Made by a program: the position numbers and the translations under genes
Source: CAZABG01 sp964460985
Lineage (GTDB): Bacteria; Chlamydiota; Chlamydiia; Chlamydiales; Parachlamydiaceae
Length of the DNA: 30,025 nt
Reading direction: 5' to 3'
Assembly (NCBI GenBank): GCA_964460985.1
Contig: CAYWQX010000027.1
Coordinates: 1 to 30,025 of the forward strand
Notes under the pieces: generated by a model
Told to the model about the DNA's origin: nothing
Databases searched by the model: none
The model's input: only the letters and a program-made list of their open reading frames with translations
Shown here: one piece after another, positions 1 to 8,040 of the stretch
Layout of the letters: every line of letters starts with the position of its first letter
Position numbering within the stretch: position 1 is the stretch's first letter

Positions 1-2
1 AT

Positions 3-245
3 TCAGGCCTCTCAAACTACAAAACTCTAAGATCAAAGCCACTGACGATAGCTCCTGTCCAAGCAGAGCTTTGTGGAGATCATCTTCTATTAAACTATAA
101 AAATCGATTCGAGATCTGGGATCTCTCTTTAGGTCTTCGTGTGGGCCAAAAAAATGAAAGTTTCAACATGGCAGCCGGTGATCTTAAAAAAATCGTTTAT
201 GTGAATAGAAAAAAGGATTGTTTCGTCCTACAAAACGAAACGTAA
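3..245 (+). CDS. Partial CDS, C-terminus of a WD/beta-propeller-like protein (start lies before the window)
   Basis: An open frame runs from the window edge to a TAA at 243-245 and gives 80 residues with no start codon needed inside the window. It contains a propeller-blade-like stretch, LLLNYKNRFEIWDLSLGLRV, followed by a second strand-rich segment ending in CFVLQNET. The pattern of a basic/Asn turn, 'EIWD' and a following 'G-x-R' matches the C-terminal part of the F-box protein at 16594-17865 ('HNNHLDVWNTATGKR'). I infer a truncated view of a related F-box/propeller gene. The F-box itself, if present, is outside the window. It is convergent with the four-gene family that ends at 278, with 32 bp between the stop codons. 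Confidence 0.6.
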   Translation, partial: SGLSNYKTLRSKPLTIAPVQAELCGDHLLLNYKNRFEIWDLSLGLRVGQKNESFNMAAGDLKKIVYVNRKKDCFVLQNET

Positions 246-277
246 GGTAATTGTATTCATCGATTTTATAAAAAAAG

Positions 278-1138
278 TTATGAGGGTTTTGATTTTCGCT
301 GCGGTCTCAAAGCTTGAAATATTTCAAACGCTTCATCGTAGGCTTTTCTTTTCAGGCACTCTTTGGCTTGTGAAAGATGACGCGACTGTTGGTGCCTTGA
401 TTTTTTAGGCATCCTTTCGATTCTCACTATTTCATGTGCATAGACAGAAGAGTGAAATTGAATCGCTGGAGCATGCGGAAAGGGCCTCTTTTTCACTTCA
501 AAGTTCTCTTCAACCAAAAGATTTTGAAGTTTAGACAAATTTTCCTTCACTTTTTTTTGATTTTTTGGGAAGGTTTCAGTCAATTTTTTGGTTTCGTGGT
601 ATAGCTCTAAAGCTTGAACCTGAATCTCTTTTTTGAGGCGTGCAATTAAGCGTTCACAAGAAATCAAGGTATCAAGAATTCGCTCGGCTTTAAAATCTTG
701 CTCAGTTGGTTTTGCGGTATTCGTTTGGCCAACCGTTAAATCAAATCCTTCATTCATAAATTGATCTGCTGTTAAGGTAGAACCCTCTTCAATGAGCTCT
801 TCGAACACATCGAATGCATTGAGAGGGTCTCTTGCAAACAAATTAAAATGGCAATGAAGTTCACGAATTCTTTTTGAGGCTAATTGGTCGGGCCTAAGGG
901 TTGCTCTAAATTGGTTATAATGGTGAACCAATTTTTCAGGCGCCCCCTCCTTAACCCGTCCTATAATTCGCACTTTAATAGGTCTTCTTGCCATCCCGCA
1001 TTGGACGGTAGTTTCAAATTGGTTTTTAAGAAAGGGAAGGGCCTTTTGAATTCGCTTGAGAAGGGATTGAGCATCTACGATCCTTCGATCAAAATAAACT
1101 CCATATCGGCCGAGTGGATAAAAGGCGTCTTGAATCAT
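278..1138 (-). CDS. Unrecognised protein, ALPF-module family, paralog 4 of a four-gene operon
   Basis: A 286-residue protein of unknown function. Residues about 17-37 hold the shared N-terminal module (RRIVDAQSLLKRIQKALPFL), followed by a short beta-like stretch 'IKVRIIGRVK'. The shared acidic motif is degenerate here ('LNAFDVFEELIEEGS'). The middle is helical and Lys/Glu-rich, perhaps coiled coil, and the third shared motif appears as 'AIQFHSSVY'. The tail is very basic (KAYDEAFEIFQALRPQRKSKPS region). No signal peptide or membrane segment is visible. Its start overlaps the stop of the upstream paralog by 4 bases (ATGA), so translation is probably coupled. It is the last gene of the operon. 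The family is not one I can name; a secreted effector or a structural role are only guesses. Confidence 0.8.
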   Translation of the reverse strand: MIQDAFYPLGRYGVYFDRRIVDAQSLLKRIQKALPFLKNQFETTVQCGMARRPIKVRIIGRVKEGAPEKLVHHYNQFRATLRPDQLASKRIRELHCHFNLFARDPLNAFDVFEELIEEGSTLTADQFMNEGFDLTVGQTNTAKPTEQDFKAERILDTLISCERLIARLKKEIQVQALELYHETKKLTETFPKNQKKVKENLSKLQNLLVEENFEVKKRPFPHAPAIQFHSSVYAHEIVRIERMPKKSRHQQSRHLSQAKECLKRKAYDEAFEIFQALRPQRKSKPS

Positions 1139-2571
1139 AAAATTTCGTTTATTTTTAAAAGTTTGTAGTAGGCACTGATTAAGTCTTTGTGACTGATAAG
1201 GTAATGGATCTGTCTAAATGACGACAAAAATCTTCGATGCAACCGGTTCATCTCATTTTTAAGCTGATCAAGAGGGATCTCTTCATTAACCTTGAGATAG
1301 AATTTATCAAGAAAGTTATTTAACAATCTTTTATCAGGATTTGAAAGGACCCATTTGTCCATTATTTCTTGCCTGCTTTTGCCCGCCTTTAAGGATCGTT
1401 GCAACTCTCGAATGAAAGAATCGATATGAAATTCTTGCATGCTGCCAACGACTTTTTTAAATCGCTCAAATAGTTGATCAAGAGCTCTTTTGTTCGAGTG
1501 AATAAACTCCTTCTCCATTAATTGAATATCGACTGAAGCCTGCTCAAAATCTTCTTGAGATATTTTTTCTTTGACTTCGTAAAACCAAGCATCTACATTT
1601 TCTACTTTCATCGAAGGGAGAGTTTTTAAAAGATCGTAAATTGTTTTAAGCTTGGCTAAAGTAAATAAAACGGGAATGATTGAAATTTTTACTCTTTCAG
1701 AGTGCGGACGATTTTCAGGCATTTTTTGCCTTTCAAGCTCTTTTACGACTCTTACAATCCTGACGCTATGAATAGCTTTCTGCAGAATGTTTATTTGATC
1801 ATCGCCGGAGATATTTTTAAGTCTTTGCTTTAATGAAGGATACTCACTTTCTAATGGTTGTTTAACCGTCTCTACAAGGGATTTAATCTGTTTTCTGAAA
1901 GGGATATTGATGATCAATTGATGAAGTTCTGTGTAGTTTTTATAAAATTCGGTTTCATTAAATGGTTGGCCCCTCAAAAGGGTCATGCATGCATCAATTG
2001 CTGCCTCCCCTTTTTTGATTTCTGCTGGAGATATCAGTTCTTGCATCCCTTCGAAAAGCTTGATTTCCTCATTCAATTCTTGAGCGCATTCAACAACAAA
2101 AGAGTTTTTTATTTTTTTATACAAAATATAGTCAAGCTGAGCTAGTTTTGTATTATTATCGGTTTCTTCGTGAAGAAGATAGGAGCTCTTTTCTTGGTAT
2201 TCTTGAAGGATTGTTTCATAATCGTCCAGATCATCCAGCAAAGAAACATAATCGATCGAGATCTCCCGGAAATGATTTTTAATTTTTTCTCTTAGATCGA
2301 TAATTTTTTTGGATGGAGAAGCATTCTCTTGCCTTCTTAATCGCTCAAAGCGTTGTTTGGGATCTTCTTCTTTTTTCAAAACCTGATCGGTCATGACTGA
2401 AAAACAAAGGGTCGAATTTTGCCAATGCCAGATTTTCCCGTCGAGAGAATAGAGGCCATCTTGGCATCTCCCCTGAAAAGGCAGCGCTCTTAATACCCTT
2501 CTTTTAAACGATTCATGATCGACAAGGGGTGAAGAGGTCCAGACGGAGGGTAAATTTGAAATCGGTAGCAT
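1135..2571 (-). CDS. Unrecognised protein, ALPF-module family, paralog 3 (longest, helical)
   Basis: A 478-residue protein of unknown function. The N-terminus has the family module (SPLVDHESFKRRVLRALPFQ), then a strand-rich segment including 'KIWHWQNSTLCFSV'. At about residues 105-120 is the clearest copy of the acidic motif (SIDYVSLLDDLDDYETILQE). The remainder is long, charged and predicted helical, with heptad-like Leu/Ile/Lys/Glu spacing. The third motif is only loosely present as 'RVKISIIPVLFTLAKLKTIY'. It is almost twice the length of its shortest paralog, mainly through helical C-terminal extension. It starts 3 bases after the stop of paralog 2 and overlaps paralog 4 by 4 bases. No export signal or transmembrane helix is evident. 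Confidence 0.8.
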   Translation of the reverse strand: MLPISNLPSVWTSSPLVDHESFKRRVLRALPFQGRCQDGLYSLDGKIWHWQNSTLCFSVMTDQVLKKEEDPKQRFERLRRQENASPSKKIIDLREKIKNHFREISIDYVSLLDDLDDYETILQEYQEKSSYLLHEETDNNTKLAQLDYILYKKIKNSFVVECAQELNEEIKLFEGMQELISPAEIKKGEAAIDACMTLLRGQPFNETEFYKNYTELHQLIINIPFRKQIKSLVETVKQPLESEYPSLKQRLKNISGDDQINILQKAIHSVRIVRVVKELERQKMPENRPHSERVKISIIPVLFTLAKLKTIYDLLKTLPSMKVENVDAWFYEVKEKISQEDFEQASVDIQLMEKEFIHSNKRALDQLFERFKKVVGSMQEFHIDSFIRELQRSLKAGKSRQEIMDKWVLSNPDKRLLNNFLDKFYLKVNEEIPLDQLKNEMNRLHRRFLSSFRQIHYLISHKDLISAYYKLLKINEIL

Positions 2572-2574
2572 AAA

Positions 2575-3729
2575 TTACAAGTGTGTTTTTAAAGAAATTT
2601 GGAGGGTATAGCAATTGGAATGAATAAATTTAAAGAGAGTATTAAGCTCGGAGACTTTATCTTCAATAATGATTTTCTTTTCCGGACGAACCAAGCGAAA
2701 AGAGAGATTTGCCGATTTCATAATCCGCCGGACTCTTAAGTTAACTTTAATAAGTTTCACATCGAGATCTATCCTTTGCGAAAAAACCTCTTTTATCCTC
2801 TCTAAGACCTCATCAAAATTTGAGTACTCTTCTGTTTCAATACAACTCGCTAAAAAGGCGAGCTCATCATGGCAAGGAATCGGAACTTGCTCTTTTGCGA
2901 TCACCAATGCAGTGCACAACTTTAAAAGATCGTCAATATAGACTTCCCTATGAAATTTGATCTTACTTTCAGGGAGAACTTCTTCTGACTCTGATTCAGA
3001 TTCAGCTTTTAATTTTTTTCCCTGCGGACCCATTGAAGAGGCTGCCTTTCTTTTTCCCTTTTCAGATGTATACTGCTCAAATAAGTGATCGATTTTTAAA
3101 GAGATGGATTGTATCAGCTCAAAGGATTCTTTTGCCTTTATGGCAGCTAAACACTTATTGATTTCAGAGGTCGCTTCATTAAAAATATGTGAATCAAAAA
3201 TATCGGGAAGCGAATTGTCGCGAAACTCTAATACTTTAGCCTTGATATCGGACAAGGCGCAATCAAGAGGTGTGGGCTTGGTATTCGCCATATTAAGTGA
3301 AGTGTTTTCGAAGAGATTTTTTTGGCAGGCTCTCTCATCGTCCGTTTCATTTAAAAAATCTTCATACACGTCTAAATCATCTAGAAGTCTCACCGTATCT
3401 CTACATTCGAGAGAGTGATTGATCCCCTTGAGATACTTATTTGAGAGTAAAATATTGGGATGAGGCTTACTCGAGGCCAAAGATTGTAAACGGACACTTC
3501 TCTCATAAGGATTTTCTTCAGCCGGAGAAGCTAGGCTTCCTACGATCGATACGTGTATTTTCTCGTAGCTTGCCCCAGTAATCACATGCGTATGGGTGCT
3601 GCCTGTCAAAAAGGGAAGAGCGCGGGAAACCCTTGAGATCAAACTATCGACATCTACAACCCTGGAACTAAAGAGGTACAGGACATCATTTTGGGTATGA
3701 CTTACATTTCTTGCAGGAGGGACAAACAT
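2575..3729 (-). CDS. Unrecognised protein, ALPF-module family, paralog 2
   Basis: A 384-residue protein of unknown function. It carries all three family motifs: the N-terminal module (VVDVDSLISRVSRALPFL) followed by 'KIHVSIVGSLAS', the acidic motif 'VRLLDDLDVYEDFL', and 'KIKFHREVYIDDLLKLCTAL' about two thirds along. Between motifs two and three lies a low-complexity Lys/Ser/Glu patch (KRKAASSMGPQGKKLKAESE followed by more Ser/Glu) that looks like a flexible linker. The start codon shares one base with the stop of the upstream paralog (TAATG), with GAGG about 11 bases upstream as a possible ribosome site. No membrane segment is visible. Confidence 0.8.
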   Translation of the reverse strand: MFVPPARNVSHTQNDVLYLFSSRVVDVDSLISRVSRALPFLTGSTHTHVITGASYEKIHVSIVGSLASPAEENPYERSVRLQSLASSKPHPNILLSNKYLKGINHSLECRDTVRLLDDLDVYEDFLNETDDERACQKNLFENTSLNMANTKPTPLDCALSDIKAKVLEFRDNSLPDIFDSHIFNEATSEINKCLAAIKAKESFELIQSISLKIDHLFEQYTSEKGKRKAASSMGPQGKKLKAESESESEEVLPESKIKFHREVYIDDLLKLCTALVIAKEQVPIPCHDELAFLASCIETEEYSNFDEVLERIKEVFSQRIDLDVKLIKVNLRVRRIMKSANLSFRLVRPEKKIIIEDKVSELNTLFKFIHSNCYTLQISLKTHL

Positions 3730-4466
3730 TACTTTTGAGCCTCTTTTACAAGCACATGGCAGTAGCTTAAAATATCTTTTTTAATAATGTGATGGGAGAG
3801 GAGATTTAGATTATTGGATGATCTCGTTTTGAATCCCATTTTAAGTCGTTCAAAAACGAGTGCAAAATCAAATTCCAGCTTCTCTTCGTATTCATCAAAA
3901 TTCGTATGAGATGGAGGGATGACAAGGGGATCTTCTAACTCCCCGATTTGATGCAAATAATCAAACACCCTGTTTAATTTACTTCGTCTGAAAGTGTAGG
4001 TCTCCTCTGAAAACGAGATCTTTTTCGGAGATCTTTTGATGGGATTTTTTATAGGAACAGGATGGTTTTGAGCGGGCTTCGATTCAAAATCCCCTCTTAT
4101 ATTAGATTCTAAATCATCGAGAGCATCGATGATGTTCACATAGTCGGGCTCCGAAGCTGCAAACAAACCGGCAATCGATCGGATTTGGGACTGAATAGAA
4201 GACTCTTCTTCGTGAGAGACTGTTTTTGCCTTGAGCTGAAGTTTACAAAATCGATCTGGCAGGGTGTGCTTAGCTTTCTTGACGTGAGTAGCTTTCCCGC
4301 TTACCCGAAATTGGACAGGTTCTTTGTGGCGCCAGTGTTTAGTGGTTCCTTCATAGACTAACTCGTCCCCCTTCAAAAGACCTAAAAATGGGAGGGTCCG
4401 AGCTATTCGATGTTTCAAATTATCTATATCGTGAATATAAAAGATCGAATTTATTTCTACGTTCAT
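3729..4466 (-). CDS. Unrecognised protein, ALPF-module family, paralog 1 (first gene of operon)
   Basis: A 245-residue protein of unknown function and the shortest family member. The N-terminal module reads IHDIDNLKHRIARTLPFLG, followed by 'VQFRVSGKA'. The acidic motif is 'DYVNIIDALDDLESNI' and the third motif is 'KISFSEETYTFRRSKLNRVF'. It is basic overall in the first half. Being first in the operon, it should be preceded by the promoter in the 127-bp AT-rich gap (4467-4593) shared with the divergent antiporter gene. I see no convincing Shine-Dalgarno sequence at its ATG. Its C-terminus is helical and lacks the long extension of paralog 3. Confidence 0.8.
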   Translation of the reverse strand: MNVEINSIFYIHDIDNLKHRIARTLPFLGLLKGDELVYEGTTKHWRHKEPVQFRVSGKATHVKKAKHTLPDRFCKLQLKAKTVSHEEESSIQSQIRSIAGLFAASEPDYVNIIDALDDLESNIRGDFESKPAQNHPVPIKNPIKRSPKKISFSEETYTFRRSKLNRVFDYLHQIGELEDPLVIPPSHTNFDEYEEKLEFDFALVFERLKMGFKTRSSNNLNLLSHHIIKKDILSYCHVLVKEAQK

Positions 4467-4593
4467 AGTTAATTACTATAAAGAAATTATTATTAATTTT
4501 CAATTAATATTTGGTTTTTTGGCTGAATTTTCTCAACCTATTTAATTTTTTAATTTTAAGGACAAAAAAGGGGGTTTTAGATAAATCAATAAC

Positions 4594-5790
4594 ATGGAAA
4601 TTGACTTCGGCATCAAAATCATCCCCATTTTAACCTTCGGTCTTGCGTTTGCAAGCGTACTCGGGTATCTATCGCACCGATTTAAATTCTCCCCTATTTT
4701 AGGCTATCTTTTTGCAGGCTATCTGATCGGCCCCTACTCCCCCGGCTACGTGGCGGATATCCACATTGCCGAACAGCTTGCCGAAATCGGGGTCATTTTA
4801 ATGATGTTCGGGGTGGGACTCCACTTTAAGATCGATGATTTAAAATCGGTTAAAAATGTGGCGATCCCTGGCGGTCTAATTCAATCTTTTATCTCTGCTT
4901 CAGCTGTCGTCATTTTATTAATGAGTGTAGGTTGGACGCTTGTGTCAGGGATGGTCATCGGTCTTGCCATCAGCGTCGCCAGTACGGTGGTTCTTGTTCG
5001 TATGATGATGGATTATAAGCTCGTTGAAACGACACCGGGCCACATTGCTGTGGGGTGGACTATCGTTGAAGATATGATCACCGTCTTTATCCTTTTACTC
5101 CTCCCCTCTTTAGCGGCTTTGGCTGAAGGCGGTAATTTTTCTCCAACAGCTATAAGTCTTTCGATTTTATTTGCTTTATTCAAGTTTGTTTTATTGGCGC
5201 TTCTCTTATTCACCTTAGGACACACCATTATTTCAAATGCCCTTGCGCGGGTGGTAAAAACCCATTCGCAAGAGCTTTTCACCGTAACCATTTTAGCTCT
5301 CACTTTTGTAATAGCAGTAGGATCTTCTTACATATTTGGAACTTCGATCGCTTTAGGCGCCTTTATTGCCGGTATGGTGATGGGTCAAACGAACGTCAGT
5401 AAACGGGTGGCCAATAATGCCATGCCGCTCAAAGACGCTTTTGTGGTGATGTTTTTTGTATCGGTGGGAATGCTCTTTAATCCGGTCGCGATAAACGAAA
5501 ATCTTTTCCTTTTCTTTGGCGTTTTAGCGGTAATCATCTTACTAAAACCGCTCGCCTCTTTTTTGATTGTCTATCTTTTTAACTATCCATTAAAAAGCGC
5601 TTTGATTACGGCGGTTGCTTTATCGCAAATCGGTGAATTTTCGTTTATCGTGATTGAAGAGGCGCTCAAGTTTAATCTTGTTCCCGATGAAGCCTACGAC
5701 ATGATTGTCGCCTGTTCACTTGTATCGATCGCAATCAATCCATTTCTCTTTAGATGGCTCAATAACAAATACGACAAACAGCTTGCGTAG
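4594..5790 (+). CDS. Monovalent cation:proton antiporter, CPA2 (YbaL/Kef-type) without RCK domain
   Basis: An inner-membrane antiporter exchanging K+ or Na+ for protons. The 398 residues are nearly all hydrophobic helices (about 11-12 segments). Family hallmarks visible are 'SPILGYLFAGYLIGP', 'IAEQLAEIGVILMMFGVGLH', the 'VEDM' ion-binding region near residue 158, 'GAFIAGMVMGQ' and 'FFVSVGMLFNP'. The closest family by these motifs is YbaL. YbaL and KefB/C proteins normally continue for about 150 more residues into a cytosolic TrkA-N/RCK regulatory domain. Here the frame stops after the last membrane helix (FLFRWLNNKYDKQLA), and no RCK-like frame follows before the convergent gene at 5839. It stands alone between two minus-strand blocks. 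The function is well supported; the transported ion is not determined. Confidence 0.88.
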   Translation: MEIDFGIKIIPILTFGLAFASVLGYLSHRFKFSPILGYLFAGYLIGPYSPGYVADIHIAEQLAEIGVILMMFGVGLHFKIDDLKSVKNVAIPGGLIQSFISASAVVILLMSVGWTLVSGMVIGLAISVASTVVLVRMMMDYKLVETTPGHIAVGWTIVEDMITVFILLLLPSLAALAEGGNFSPTAISLSILFALFKFVLLALLLFTLGHTIISNALARVVKTHSQELFTVTILALTFVIAVGSSYIFGTSIALGAFIAGMVMGQTNVSKRVANNAMPLKDAFVVMFFVSVGMLFNPVAINENLFLFFGVLAVIILLKPLASFLIVYLFNYPLKSALITAVALSQIGEFSFIVIEEALKFNLVPDEAYDMIVACSLVSIAINPFLFRWLNNKYDKQLA

Positions 5791-5838
5791 CTTGGGTTTA
5801 AGAGGCAGAACGAATAGATCTCATCACTTTTTTTGCCG

Positions 5839-6936
5839 CTAATGAACCCTCTTCTTTAATAAAGCCGGACCCAAAGAATAAAAGAAGAGAGTTTCGTAGC
5901 CGTCTAAAGATTCTTTAGACTCCAATTTTTGTTGTTCATTTAAGAACAAATTCGGGTTCAATTGCTTGATGTAATCTAAAAGAAAGAAGACGAGAGGGTT
6001 TTTCTCAAGGAGGACATTTTGACTTGCTGAAACCACCATTCCAATTATGATTTCATCAGATAATCCAGGCAGTATTTGCAATATCTCCTCTCTCTTGAGC
6101 AAAATAAAGTAATCATAAGCCGTCTCACCGTATAAAAGAACAATCCAATTAAATTTGACCCAAGGAGTGCTTCCTTCATAAGACATTTGGGGAAAAAATT
6201 TGGCAAAAGGAATCGACGACTCTGCTAGACACTCAACCAACGAAAGGCAATCGAATTTGGCCGCAAGCGATCTCATCCCTTCAAGGGAGGCGTAATTAAA
6301 AAGGTAGCCTCCCACCGGATGGGATGTATTAAAAATCATCTTGAGGGCGAGAGCACTCACTTTATCTTCTAGGAGCTCTACCGCTTTGATTAATTGTTTT
6401 TTAAATCGACGGCTTTCGAGTGCTTTTCCAAAAAAATCGGTCAGAATAATTTGAAAATCATCTTTAAAGAATATCCTAAAAAAGCTCTCTTCATGAAGCA
6501 GGCGATCAAGAGGAAGAAGAAGCGCAAACGCTGAAAATTCCACCTGATCGTGCATGAGCGCTAAAAATTGTCCTGCTTCCGGAGGGGACTCGGGATCGTC
6601 TAAATAGCTTTCAACGATGGAGGCCGCAACTCTGCTTTTCTTTTCCGCCGGCAGACTTAAAAGGGCTTGTTTAAAGTTTGAAGGATCTTTCATCCCTTTT
6701 ACAAATGGAATGATTTCTCTATAGTTTACCGATTTTAAAAATGATTCAAACTCTTGAACGGTTGCCTCTCCCTTTTGAAGGGCCTCATGGAGCTTATGTC
6801 GATAAAATCTCGACTTAGGGACTTTGATAATAATTTTTTCTGGTTCTTCTTGGAGGGGCTCATTAATTTCTCTAGTTTCGACGAGAAAGTAATCTGCATT
6901 TAAAAATGGGTGAATAGTCGGTGAATTAATTTGCAT
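5839..6936 (-). CDS. Unrecognised soluble helical protein, last gene of the glycan operon
   Basis: A 365-residue protein I do not recognise. It has no signal peptide and no clear transmembrane helix. The sequence is mostly amphipathic helices rich in Leu/Phe/Glu/Lys (for example FAFALLLPLDRLLHEESFF-like spacing near residues 130-150), compatible with an alpha-solenoid or helical-bundle fold. It starts only 3 bases after the wecB stop codon, so it is probably cotranscribed with the glycan genes. However, the protein itself shows nothing enzyme-like, and it may be an effector-type or lineage-specific gene that happens to be placed there. Its C-terminus converges with the antiporter gene at 5790, 48 bp away. 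Confidence 0.75.
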   Translation of the reverse strand: MQINSPTIHPFLNADYFLVETREINEPLQEEPEKIIIKVPKSRFYRHKLHEALQKGEATVQEFESFLKSVNYREIIPFVKGMKDPSNFKQALLSLPAEKKSRVAASIVESYLDDPESPPEAGQFLALMHDQVEFSAFALLLPLDRLLHEESFFRIFFKDDFQIILTDFFGKALESRRFKKQLIKAVELLEDKVSALALKMIFNTSHPVGGYLFNYASLEGMRSLAAKFDCLSLVECLAESSIPFAKFFPQMSYEGSTPWVKFNWIVLLYGETAYDYFILLKREEILQILPGLSDEIIIGMVVSASQNVLLEKNPLVFFLLDYIKQLNPNLFLNEQQKLESKESLDGYETLFFYSLGPALLKKRVH

Positions 6937-6939
6937 ATG

Positions 6940-8040
6940 TTAAAGGCTTTTATTTAAGAATCTATTGACAATAGCTCCGATTTTTTGAGCTGCATGACCA
7001 TCTCCGAACGGAGACTCAGAGAGAATCATTTTGTCCCTCTCCTCTTGATGATCGAGGATTTTATGGCTCGCTCTTAAAATGTGATGCGCATCGGTGCCGA
7101 CCAAAAGAGACTGCCCCGACTCGATCGCCTCGGGCCGTTCAGTGTGCTCTCTTAAGACAAGCACCGGAGTCTTCAAGGCGGGGGCCTCTTCTTGCACGCC
7201 GCCGGAGTCGGATAAAATCAAGTAGGCTAAGCGCATTAAAGAGACAAAATGAAGATAATCAAGAGGGTCTGAAAGAATGATATTTTTATGGCGGCCTAAA
7301 AGATGATGCACCGTCTCTTTGACGTGAGGATTCGGATGAACCGGGAAAAAAATTTGAACATCTTCTCGATCGGCAATCTCTAAAAGAGCTCTACAGACCT
7401 GCGAGAGCTTATCAAAATTTTCTCTTCGATGAAGGGTGACTAAAACTAGCTTCTTAGAAGGATCTATTCTTGAGTCCATCGGCAGTTTTTGTTTTGCGAT
7501 ATAATGAAGGGCGTCAATGACCGTATTTCCCGTTACAAAAACCGTTTTGGGATCAATCCCCTCTTTTAAAAGAAACGCTTCACTTAGATTCGTAGGAGCA
7601 AAATGAAGCGCACTTAAGCGACTAATAAGAACACGGTTCATCTCTTCCGGAAACGGGTGATCATAATTAAACGTGCGAAGACCCGCCTCCACATGTCCAA
7701 AGGGAATTTTTCGGTAAGCACAAGCTAAAGCGGTCATAAAAACCGAGGTTGTATCGCCTTGAGCTAAAACTAAATCGGGTTTCGTCTTTTCAAGGGCTTC
7801 ATCTAAGGGTATAGGTAAATTTGCCGTAAGTTCGGGAAGGCTTTGTCTCTTTTTCATGATATTCAGATCAAGATCCGGTTTAATCTGAAAAAGATTGAGC
7901 ATTTGGTCAAGAAGCTCGCGGTGTTGGGCAAGAGATAAGATCGTTAAATCAATATTTTTATCTTTTTTGAACTCCCAGATGATAGGAGCCATTTTGATCA
8001 CTTCCGGACGGGTTCCTATGGCAACGAGAATTTTTTTCAT
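6940..8040 (-). CDS. wecB: UDP-N-acetylglucosamine 2-epimerase, non-hydrolysing
   Basis: Cytosolic enzyme interconverting UDP-GlcNAc and UDP-ManNAc to supply ManNAc units for surface polysaccharides. At 366 residues the length is normal for the family. Characteristic segments are present in order: GTRPEVIKMAPI at the N-terminus, AQGDTTS, HVEAGLRT near residue 117, NRVLISRLSALHFAPT, VTGNTVIDAL, LVTLHRRENF, and the UDP-binding DSGGVQEEAP with the later 'REHTERPEA'. These match the GT-B-fold epimerase family. The start ATG overlaps the deacetylase stop by 4 bases (ATGA). In this operon it would provide the activated sugar, with the upstream NodB-type enzyme possibly deacetylating the product after transfer. 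Confidence 0.95.
   Translation of the reverse strand: MKKILVAIGTRPEVIKMAPIIWEFKKDKNIDLTILSLAQHRELLDQMLNLFQIKPDLDLNIMKKRQSLPELTANLPIPLDEALEKTKPDLVLAQGDTTSVFMTALACAYRKIPFGHVEAGLRTFNYDHPFPEEMNRVLISRLSALHFAPTNLSEAFLLKEGIDPKTVFVTGNTVIDALHYIAKQKLPMDSRIDPSKKLVLVTLHRRENFDKLSQVCRALLEIADREDVQIFFPVHPNPHVKETVHHLLGRHKNIILSDPLDYLHFVSLMRLAYLILSDSGGVQEEAPALKTPVLVLREHTERPEAIESGQSLLVGTDAHHILRASHKILDHQEERDKMILSESPFGDGHAAQKIGAIVNRFLNKSL

Noticed and set aside
884..1168. Plus-strand frames inside the four-gene operon (also 1858-2145, 2669-2941, 3104-3418)
   Set aside because: They lie antisense to well-supported coupled genes and show no motifs, signals or ribosome sites of their own.
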